From Janthinobacterium sp. 64 (GTDB taxonomy: Bacteria > Pseudomonadota > Gammaproteobacteria > Burkholderiales > Burkholderiaceae_D), in contig NZ_PHUG01000001.1 of the NCBI RefSeq assembly GCF_002813325.1, positions 4,278,001 to 4,342,000 on the forward strand: a stretch of 64,000 nt of DNA, in the 5' to 3' direction. The position numbers and the translations under genes were made by a program. Shown one piece after another: positions 51,459 to 58,606 of this stretch. The notes beneath the pieces are model-generated. The model had not been told where the DNA came from and searched no databases. It saw only the letters and a list, made by a program, of their open reading frames with translations. The number at the start of each line of letters is the position of its first letter. Positions within the stretch are counted from its first letter, which is position 1.

Positions 51459-53189
51459 ATGACGACAGACAGCCACGCCACCGCCGCCGAAGCGGGCAGC
51501 ACCGACTGGGCCGACAAGCATTATCTGCTGGTCGATGATTTCGTCGGCATCCGCATCCTGCTGCGCGAATCCCTGCGCAACCTGGGTGCGCGCCATATCG
51601 ACCAGGCGGCCAGCGGCGGCGAAGCCATGAAGCTGCTGGCCAAGACGCGCTATGACGTGGTGCTGTGCGATTACAACCTGGGCGAAGGCAAGAATGGCCA
51701 GCAAGTGCTGGAAGAGACGCGCGTGCGCAACCTGACGGCGCCATCGAGCGTGTGGCTGATGGTGTCGGCCGAAAAAAGCGTGGAATCGGTGATGGGCGCG
51801 GCCGAGCACCAGCCCGACGCCTACCTGATCAAGCCGATCACGGAAGGCGTGTTGCTGACGCGCCTGAACCGCGTGTGGCACAAGAAGCAGGTGTTTCGCG
51901 AAATCGACCAGGCCTGCATGGAAAAGGATTATCTGCGCGCGGCCAAGCTGTGCGACGCGCAGATCGAGCTCAACAAACTGCACGCGCTGGAATTGCTGCG
52001 CATGAAGGCGTCGTTGTTGCTGAAAAGCGGCGAGCCGGACAAGGCCCGCGCCGTGTACGAAAAAGTGCTGGCCGAGCGCGATTACAGCTGGGCCAGGGCG
52101 GGCCTGGGCAAGATCCGCATGAACAACGGCGAGCACGAGGCGGCGCGGCAGATCTTCCAGGGCGTGATCGTCGAAAACAAGTATTACATCGACGCCTACG
52201 ACCAGATGGCCATCGCCTACCAGCTGATGGGACAGCACGAGGAAGCGTGCGGCGTGCTGGAAAAGGCGGCGCGCCTGTCGCCCAATTCCGTGCCGCGCCA
52301 GCGCAACTTGGGGCTGGCGGCCCTGAAAGTGGGCAATGTCAGCATGGCGGAAAAGGCTTTTCGCAAGTGTATTTCCATCGGTGAATTTTCCGTCATGAAG
52401 ACGCCGGACGCCTATCTGGGTCTGGCGCGCGTGTGCGGACTGAAGAAAGATGCCAAGGAAGCGCTGCAGTGGCTGCTGCTGGCGCAGCGCGAGTTCCCGC
52501 CCGAGCAGATCGGACTGCGCGCGAAGATCACGGAAGGCATGGTGCACCACGAAACGGGCGATTACCGGCGCGCGCGCAAGTGCGGCGACGAACTCGAAGC
52601 CATGCTGGCCGAAGACCCGGCGCGGCCCGAAAAAAGTATCTGCATGGAACTGGCGACCCTGCTGTTCGCCGTCGGCGTGAAGGATGCGCCGGCCGGCCTG
52701 CTGTGCTATGTGGTGAAGAACAACCACGACAACCAGGTGGTACAGGACGAGGTGCAAAAGATTTTTGACAAGGCCAAGATGGGCGACGAAGGCACCAGCC
52801 TGATCATCGCTGCGCGCAAGGAAGCGTCGGACTTGATGAACAAGGGCGTGCTGCTGTGGAAGACGGACAAGCTCAACGAGGCAGTCGCCTGGATGCGCGC
52901 GGCACGCGAAAAGCTGCCCAACAACCTGCGCATTCTGTTCAATTCCGCGCAAATCATCGTGTCTTTCCTGGAGCAGCGCGGTTACCAGGCGGAATTGGCG
53001 GCCGAAGCCATGGAAGTGTTGTTGTATGTAGACAAAATTGCACCGGGACAGCAGCGCTTTGCGCAATTGATGGAGCAACTGGTGCAGCTGACGCCGCCGC
53101 CCGGGCCGGAACAGGCCGTCGAGGTGGCGGAAAAAACGCCGCCGGCGCCGGAAAAAGGGGGAAAATCCGTGCACGAGCGTGCCGGATGA
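51459..53189 (+). CDS. Response regulator with tetratricopeptide repeats
   Basis: A 576-residue protein. The receiver domain spans ~20-135 (LLVDDFVGIRIL, phospho-Asp71 in VLCDYNLGEG, the Lys in AYLIKPITEG). About ten TPR-like helical pairs follow, for example ELLRMKASLLLKSGEPDKARAVYEKVL and IDAYDQMAIAYQLMGQHEEACGVLEKA, and it ends in an acidic/Pro tail. There is no DNA-binding domain, so output is by protein-protein contact. It forms a two-gene unit with the kinase; REC-TPR proteins of this kind have unknown targets. Confidence 0.88.
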   Translation: MTTDSHATAAEAGSTDWADKHYLLVDDFVGIRILLRESLRNLGARHIDQAASGGEAMKLLAKTRYDVVLCDYNLGEGKNGQQVLEETRVRNLTAPSSVWLMVSAEKSVESVMGAAEHQPDAYLIKPITEGVLLTRLNRVWHKKQVFREIDQACMEKDYLRAAKLCDAQIELNKLHALELLRMKASLLLKSGEPDKARAVYEKVLAERDYSWARAGLGKIRMNNGEHEAARQIFQGVIVENKYYIDAYDQMAIAYQLMGQHEEACGVLEKAARLSPNSVPRQRNLGLAALKVGNVSMAEKAFRKCISIGEFSVMKTPDAYLGLARVCGLKKDAKEALQWLLLAQREFPPEQIGLRAKITEGMVHHETGDYRRARKCGDELEAMLAEDPARPEKSICMELATLLFAVGVKDAPAGLLCYVVKNNHDNQVVQDEVQKIFDKAKMGDEGTSLIIAARKEASDLMNKGVLLWKTDKLNEAVAWMRAAREKLPNNLRILFNSAQIIVSFLEQRGYQAELAAEAMEVLLYVDKIAPGQQRFAQLMEQLVQLTPPPGPEQAVEVAEKTPPAPEKGGKSVHERAG

Positions 53190-53253
53190 TAAACTAGGGG
53201 CCAGCGTGGGTTCGCCCGTGCTTGAGTTGCTTTACAACAATAAGGAAGAAACT

Positions 53254-53469
53254 ATGCGTGATGTGGTCAATGAAGTGTACAAAAAAATGAAGGTCGGCAG
53301 TATTGCCTGGGTACGCCCGGTCGCCGCCAAGGGAGACACGCTGGAAACATTCCAGTCTTCGTACGAGCACGCCAAGGCGCTGGCCGACGAAGGCCTGATC
53401 ACGATCGGTGACGTAAAACGCCAGGCCGACAACATGATCGAAGCGATCCGCATTCATCGTATCGCCTGA
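53254..53469 (+). CDS. Small conserved-looking protein (71 residues)
   Basis: A 71-residue soluble protein with no recognised family. It starts MRDVVNEVYKKMKVGS and has an amphipathic helix FQSSYEHAKALADEGLITIGD that hints at a winged-helix-sized or adaptor fold. AAGGAAG lies about six bases upstream of the ATG. It lies 64 bases after the REC-TPR gene, convergent with phaM, and could be the last gene of the signalling unit. Confidence 0.65.
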   Translation: MRDVVNEVYKKMKVGSIAWVRPVAAKGDTLETFQSSYEHAKALADEGLITIGDVKRQADNMIEAIRIHRIA

Positions 53470-53489
53470 TCATATCGCCGGCTTGCGTA

Positions 53490-54212
53490 TCAGGCCTTGC
53501 CTGGTGCTTTAGCCTTGGGCGCTGCGCGTTTCGCGGGCGCCTTGCGCAGCGGGGCCTTGGCCTTGGCTGCCGTGCCTGCTTCTGCCGGCTTGGCGGGCTT
53601 GCTGGCCGCTGGCTTGGTCTTGGCGCCAGCGCCGAAACTGGCCGCTGCCGCACTGGCAGCGTCGGGCGACATTGCCGTCGACACCGCCTGCTTGAACTGA
53701 TCTTGTAACAAATTCCACCAAGCACTTGGATTTGCCAACTGGGCTGCTGCCTGGCTGCCGGCATCGTCGGTCGCCGCCGCAGCCGGTTCCGGCGCGGGCG
53801 CAGGTGCGGGCGCCGGTTTCGGTGCAGGCGCGGGCGCCGCAGGTGCAGCTTGCTGGAAAAACGCGGAAGCGTAGGGCACCGATTCAAAGACGCTTTTCTC
53901 GCTGGCGCCGGGCTGGGTGATGGCCGCCGCCAATGACGCACCCATCGATTTCAATGTGGCGATGGTACCGCGCTGTACTTCCAGCGCCTGGATACTGCCG
54001 CGCAGCATGCTGGTATTGAGGTTCAGCCATGCTTCGACGGCTTTCAGGTCGCTGATTTTCTTGTCCAGCTCTTCCACCGACAGGGTGGGCGCCGTGATGC
54101 CAGGCACGCCCATGCCGGGCACGCTCATGCTGCCCCACAGGTTCTTGACGAAGTCGAGGGTATCGGTCACAACTGCTGCGCCCGGTATTTGGGGCATTTG
54201 CGGATTTGCCAT
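53490..54212 (-). CDS. phaM: PhaM-like polyhydroxyalkanoate granule protein
   Basis: A 240-residue PhaM family protein. The N-terminal half (VTDTLDFVKNLWGSM, VEELDKKISDLKAVEAWLNLNTSMLRG, LEVQRGTIATLKSMGASLA) is the PhaC-activating region. The middle is Pro/Ala low complexity, followed by PSAWWNLLQDQF and a Lys/Ala/Pro-rich histone-H1-like tail that binds DNA. PhaM ties PHA granules to the nucleoid and activates PHA synthase. It is monocistronic, with AGGAG upstream of the ATG. Confidence 0.9.
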   Translation of the reverse strand: MANPQMPQIPGAAVVTDTLDFVKNLWGSMSVPGMGVPGITAPTLSVEELDKKISDLKAVEAWLNLNTSMLRGSIQALEVQRGTIATLKSMGASLAAAITQPGASEKSVFESVPYASAFFQQAAPAAPAPAPKPAPAPAPAPEPAAAATDDAGSQAAAQLANPSAWWNLLQDQFKQAVSTAMSPDAASAAAASFGAGAKTKPAASKPAKPAEAGTAAKAKAPLRKAPAKRAAPKAKAPGKA

Positions 54213-54361
54213 GCGAAATCTCCTGGTAGGTGGGTGCCCCTAGCGTAGCAGATATCAGCTTGCAACTGACGCAACGCTGCCAACATTTTCTTACATAAAA
54301 CATCAGGAGTTGAGCGCGGGCAAGAAGCGGGAGACGGAGGGAAAGCGGTACACTACGGCCT

Positions 54362-55480
54362 ATGATGCCCGACTCCTTCTTTTCGCCACCGCGCCGCCGT
54401 ACCGTCGTCTTTGTCGCGCTCATCGGCGCACTGCATTACGTGGCGCTGGCATGGCTCACCTCGCATGCGCGCATGGTGCCGCTGGGGCAGGATCATGCGC
54501 AGGTGGTCAGCATGGCCTTGATCGCCGAGCCGCCCAAACCGCTGCCGGTGGTGCCGCCACCGCCGCCTGAACTGCTGCCCGTGCCCAAGCTCAGGCCGCC
54601 GCCACCGCCGCCGACGACGGAACTGGCGTCGAGCGAAACGCCCCAGTGGACGGCGCCCGCCAGCGACGTGCCGCAAGGCCCTGCCACGTCCGAGCCGGCC
54701 GCAGTGGCTGCCCCGGCCATCACGGCGCCTGCACCTGCCGTGGCGGCCGCGCCCGCGCCAGCTGCCGCACCGCCGCCACCGGCCGTCGAGCAGGCACGGC
54801 ACTACAAGACGAATGTGCCTGCTTCGGCCCAGTTCGACTTGCATGTGGACCGGCGCGATGCCGACGGCACCAAGTGGCAGGGCGTGGCCGCCATGGCGTG
54901 GGACAATCGGGGCGACACGTATCAGCTGAAGCTGGAAGTGGGCTTGAGCATGCTGATCACGCGCATCAACCTGCTGGTGCTGACCAGCGAGGGCGTGATC
55001 GATGGCAGCGGCATCGTGCCCGTCACGGCCACGGAAAAACGCAAGGGCCGCGCGCAAACGGCCACGCATTTCAAGCGCGACGCCAAGGCCATCACGTTTT
55101 CGGCCACGACGGCCACGGCGCCATGGCAGGAGGGGGCGCAAGACAAGGCCACCGTGCCGTTCCAGCTGGCCGCCATCGGCCGCGCCGACGTCAACCAGCT
55201 GGCCGGCAATATCGACATCCTCGTCGGCGAGGAAAAGGAAGCGACCGTGTTCCGCTTCCAGCTGGTGGGCGAGGAAGAACTCGATACCAACATGGGCCGG
55301 CTGGTGACCTGGCATCTGCGCCGGCCACCGAAGCCCGGCACCTATTCGTCGCAGCTCGATATCTGGCTGGCGCCGTCGATGCAGTGGTATCCGGTACAAA
55401 TACGCAATACCGAGGCGAGCGGGGCGCTGACCACGCAAACCGTGACCCAAATTCGCGTCAATGACGCTACAGGAAAATAA
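54362..55480 (+). CDS. DUF3108 protein with TonB-like N-terminal half
   Basis: A 372-residue protein. One N-terminal membrane helix (VVFVALIGALHYVALAWLTS) is followed by a Pro-rich linker (PPKPLPVVPPPPPE, residues ~55-145) as in TonB-type proteins. The C-terminal periplasmic DUF3108 domain (VNQLAGNIDILVGEEKEATVFRFQ) then continues to the end. DUF3108 resembles lipid-binding or envelope barrel proteins; the function is unknown. Its stop abuts the start of a second DUF3108 gene. Confidence 0.82.
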   Translation: MMPDSFFSPPRRRTVVFVALIGALHYVALAWLTSHARMVPLGQDHAQVVSMALIAEPPKPLPVVPPPPPELLPVPKLRPPPPPPTTELASSETPQWTAPASDVPQGPATSEPAAVAAPAITAPAPAVAAAPAPAAAPPPPAVEQARHYKTNVPASAQFDLHVDRRDADGTKWQGVAAMAWDNRGDTYQLKLEVGLSMLITRINLLVLTSEGVIDGSGIVPVTATEKRKGRAQTATHFKRDAKAITFSATTATAPWQEGAQDKATVPFQLAAIGRADVNQLAGNIDILVGEEKEATVFRFQLVGEEELDTNMGRLVTWHLRRPPKPGTYSSQLDIWLAPSMQWYPVQIRNTEASGALTTQTVTQIRVNDATGK

Positions 55481-56242
55481 ATGATGACTCTGACTACTTT
55501 CAAACACTTGCTGGCCGCCGGCGTGCTGGCCGCCACCTTCGCTCCCGCCATGGCCGACGCACCCGTGGAGCACCCCGTCATCAAGCGCCCGTACAAGCTG
55601 GCGCCATCGGCGGACCTCGTCTATTCGATCAAGGCCAAGCAGCGCGGCATCGGACTGTCCGGCGAATCGGTCAGCAACTGGCGCGTGGGCGATGGCAAGT
55701 ACTCGCTGCTGGCCGAAACCAAGGCTGCCCTGTTCGGCAAGATTCTGGAGCAGCGCAGCGAAGGCACGGTCGACGATTTTGGCCTGGCGCCTTCTCAATT
55801 CGTGGAAAAACGCTTCCGCAAGGAAGCGGCCACCACCACGTTCAAGCGCGACAGCAAGACCATCGTCTTCAGCGAGGGCGATGACAGCTATCCGCTGAAA
55901 GGCGGCGAACAGGACCGCAACAGTACCGTCTGGCAACTGGTCAGCGTGGCGCGCGCCACGCCCGAGAAATTCACGCCCGGTTCGGAATGGAGCTTCTTCG
56001 TGGCCGGCCGCCACGACGCCGAGCCGTGGACCTTCAAGGTCGTCAAGGATGACAAGGTCGCCACCGGCCTGGGCGAAGTGGCCGCCATCCACCTGGTCAA
56101 GGCGCCGCCGCCGGACAAGAAGGGCCAGCAAGTGGACCTGTGGCTGGCGCCGTCGCTGGAATGGTACCCCGTGAAGGTGACGTTCGCCGATGAAGACGGC
56201 GATTACGTCGAGCAAACCTTGCAAAAGATTGTCAAGAAGTAA
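55481..56242 (+). CDS. DUF3108 family secreted protein
   Basis: A 253-residue exported protein with a signal peptide (FKHLLAAGVLAATFAPAMA) and a DUF3108 domain (YKLAPSADLVYSIKAKQRGIGLSGES, FKRDSKTIVFSEGDDSY, KGQQVDLWLAPSLEWYPVKVTF, in pieces). The last segment closely resembles DIWLAPSMQWYPVQI in the preceding gene, showing a tandem duplication. It starts with ATGATG directly after the upstream TAA; either ATG could be used. Confidence 0.85.
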   Translation: MMTLTTFKHLLAAGVLAATFAPAMADAPVEHPVIKRPYKLAPSADLVYSIKAKQRGIGLSGESVSNWRVGDGKYSLLAETKAALFGKILEQRSEGTVDDFGLAPSQFVEKRFRKEAATTTFKRDSKTIVFSEGDDSYPLKGGEQDRNSTVWQLVSVARATPEKFTPGSEWSFFVAGRHDAEPWTFKVVKDDKVATGLGEVAAIHLVKAPPPDKKGQQVDLWLAPSLEWYPVKVTFADEDGDYVEQTLQKIVKK

Positions 56243-56292
56243 GTGCTTGCTATCAATTTTTGCGTCAAATTTTCAACCCTGATGCAGAAACC

Positions 56293-56319
56293 GGGGTCGG
56301 ACCCTCAGGGTCCGACCCC
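56293..56319. repeat. GGGTC-type palindromic repeat, copy B
   Basis: Same 27 bases as at 23435-23461 (12-base arms around TCA), located between the DUF3108 pair and the condensin operon. Both copies are followed by CAG but the flanks then differ. Confidence 0.8.
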
Positions 56320-56500
56320 AGCCCTTCGCCGTTGGGGTTTTCGTCAATACAACACTCGGCTACCTGACTGCCCGCTGGCTCCCCTCCCATGCGCTAAATT
56401 GCATGTCAGAACTGATATACTGACGCCCCCGCCCCGCAGTGCTGCGTTAGCCCGCTGCGCCGCCCGCTGAACACTCATCCGGAAAAGAATGATTGATATA

Positions 56501-57871
56501 ATGGCAAGTGCAGCCGTGGCTACGGATGCACATCAGACAGAGCAAGAGCATCACGATTCCTTGCAGGCGCATTTCCAGCCCAATATTTCGGCCGACGAGA
56601 TCGAGCAGGTATTTCACTTGAAGCGGGCCCAGCCCCTGCTGCAAGTGTTTACGGCCCTGTTCCACGGCGGTTTCGATGGCGTGCTGGTGCGTCTGCTGGT
56701 GTTGCGCGAGCTGGCGTCCGATGCGGCCACGTCCGCCTATACGCGCGCCGATATCAACACCAAGCTGGCCTATTTATTGCCGGAAAGCCTGGAAACGGTC
56801 TTGCTGCGCCTGCGCTCGAACCAGTTGCTGGCCTGGGATGCGCAGCAGGGCGTGTACCGCGTCACGCCCATGGCGCGCAATGTGCTGTCCGCCATCGACA
56901 GCTTGCTGGGCCTGGGCCAGACGGAAGATGAAGCGGAAATGGGTTTCCTCCTGTCCCAGGTGGCCGGTGCGCAAGCCGTCGGCGGCGTGTCGGTCGAGCA
57001 GCTGCAGCATCTGCTGGGGCGCCTGGTGGATTTGACGGAGGAATTCTCCGACGCCATCGCTTCCGGTTCCGAATTTCGCCTGCGCACGGCGCAGGCGAAG
57101 TGGAACATGGCCTGCGACTGGGTGGAAAAAGGCTCCGAGATTCTCGTGGCGATCACGTCCGATGAAAACGCGGACAGCGCCACGCACAAGGCGGCGCAGG
57201 CGATCGGCCGCGCGCAAAGTAAATTGCTCAACATGCAAGGCATGTTTTCGCGCGCGCTGAACCAGATCGAGCGCCAGCGCGTGCACCTGGGCCAGTCGGG
57301 CCTGTCGACCACGGACATCAAGCGCTGGCTCTTGCTGCACGACGACCTGGCCAGCCTGGCCGAAGGCGCCATCGATCAGCCCGTCGTGCCCCTGTTCAGC
57401 ACGCCGGCCGAGATGATCGACGTGGCCGAAACGGAACTGCTGTCCGAACGGGCGGCGGGTGTCATCAACACGGGCCTGCCCAGCGGAGAGGACGCGCCCA
57501 CCACCATCAGCGACGGTCCCGCCATGCAGCTTGAACTCGATGACTTGCTCGAACGCCTGTCGAACTTTGCCAGCCTGGGCAATTTCCCCAGCATAGTCGA
57601 AGAAGGGCCGAAGTCCGTACCGGTGCAGGATTCGCTGCTGCCGGCCAGCTTTGCCGTGGCGTCCTACCGCGCCTCGATGCTGCCGCTGTTGGGCGACGTG
57701 TCCGAAGCGAGCTTGCAAGGCTCGACGGCCGAACTGGCCCGTTTGCCGATTACCTTTACACCGACCGACGAGATGGTCCAGCTGACCGACCCCCATGTGG
57801 CGGCCATGTCGATCGCCTCGCTTTCACTGAATGTTTCACTTGATTTAGATAGCGGCACTGCCGATGAATGA
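56501..57871 (+). CDS. MksF/MukF-like kleisin subunit of a condensin
   Basis: A ~456-residue acidic protein and first gene of a three-gene unit. Residues ~20-130 look like an N-terminal winged helix (ADIEQVF-like start, YTRADINTKLAYLLPESLETVLLRLRSNQLL, VYRVTPMARNVLSAIDSLL). Long helices then resemble the MukF middle domain, and the C-terminus is low-complexity. The match to MukF/MksF is by domain order and neighbours, not by strong identity. The stop overlaps the next gene by eight bases. The start is uncertain (an ATG lies four codons upstream). A TATACT at 56416-56421 may be its -10. Confidence 0.68.
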   Translation: MASAAVATDAHQTEQEHHDSLQAHFQPNISADEIEQVFHLKRAQPLLQVFTALFHGGFDGVLVRLLVLRELASDAATSAYTRADINTKLAYLLPESLETVLLRLRSNQLLAWDAQQGVYRVTPMARNVLSAIDSLLGLGQTEDEAEMGFLLSQVAGAQAVGGVSVEQLQHLLGRLVDLTEEFSDAIASGSEFRLRTAQAKWNMACDWVEKGSEILVAITSDENADSATHKAAQAIGRAQSKLLNMQGMFSRALNQIERQRVHLGQSGLSTTDIKRWLLLHDDLASLAEGAIDQPVVPLFSTPAEMIDVAETELLSERAAGVINTGLPSGEDAPTTISDGPAMQLELDDLLERLSNFASLGNFPSIVEEGPKSVPVQDSLLPASFAVASYRASMLPLLGDVSEASLQGSTAELARLPITFTPTDEMVQLTDPHVAAMSIASLSLNVSLDLDSGTADE

Positions 57872-58598
57872 CGATTCCCAAATCCTGATTGCGCGCCTGC
57901 TCACGCATCAAACCCTGCGCCGCGACGACAAGCTCGTCAAGCGCGTGCTGTCCGACGAGCTGTTCCGCGCCGAAATTGATGCGCGCCTGCTGGCCTGCGG
58001 CTTGAAACTGCTCGACAACGTGTATGCCGACCATGTGACTTTGGCACTGACGCGCACCATCGAGCCGAAGATCTTCGGCGCGCGCGACGTGTGGCAAAAC
58101 AATAACTTCGGCCTGGCGCGCGATGGCGTGGCCTTGCTGGTGGTGCTGTGGGCGCAGATCATCCTGCCCAAGCGCGAACGCCAGGAAACGCATCAGCATG
58201 CGGATGACGACCAGAACGATATGTTTGGCACGGAAAAGCCGCTGCCGCGCGCGGAAGACGCCTCGATCGGCATTTCCTACAAGGCGCTGCTGTCGGACTT
58301 CGGCGACAAGCTGGGCAAGAAGACGCGCATGGACATGAACCTGGGCACCCTGGCCAAGCTGGGCTTCATCGAGCGGCGTGGCGACTTCATCCTGGAAGGT
58401 CCCTTGCTGGACCTGATGATGGATACCGACGTGCTCAAGGAACGCATCATCAACGGCGCGCTCGCCGACGTGTTCAAGCGGGCGCCCGCGCGCCTGGTGG
58501 CCGTCGACCTGGACGCTGATTTGTCCGCTGATTTGTCCGCCGACATCGGCGACTTGCCTGACGCGGGCGACGAGCCTGCGTCCGACCTCCCTCACTGA
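57864..58598 (+). CDS. MksE/MukE-like accessory subunit of a condensin
   Basis: A 244-residue protein with two winged-helix-like regions. Near the centre are ALTRTIEPKIFGARDVWQNNNFGLARDGVALLVVLWAQIILPKRERQ (read as two helices) and ISYKALLSDFGDKLGKKTRMDMNLGTLAKLGFIERRG. The latter looks like the wing of MukE/DUF4194 proteins. It ends with an acidic tail. Its position between kleisin-like and SMC-like genes, with an 8-base overlap on one side and 8 bases spacing on the other, fits MksE. The family call is moderate. Confidence 0.68.
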   Translation: MNDDSQILIARLLTHQTLRRDDKLVKRVLSDELFRAEIDARLLACGLKLLDNVYADHVTLALTRTIEPKIFGARDVWQNNNFGLARDGVALLVVLWAQIILPKRERQETHQHADDDQNDMFGTEKPLPRAEDASIGISYKALLSDFGDKLGKKTRMDMNLGTLAKLGFIERRGDFILEGPLLDLMMDTDVLKERIINGALADVFKRAPARLVAVDLDADLSADLSADIGDLPDAGDEPASDLPH

Positions 58599-58606
58599 AA
58601 GCGCCC

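Noticed and set aside
53464..53495. GCCTGAT / ATCAGGC repeat between the 71-residue gene and phaM as a bidirectional terminator
   Set aside because: Seven-base arms with an 18-base loop and no T-tract on either strand; too weak to call.
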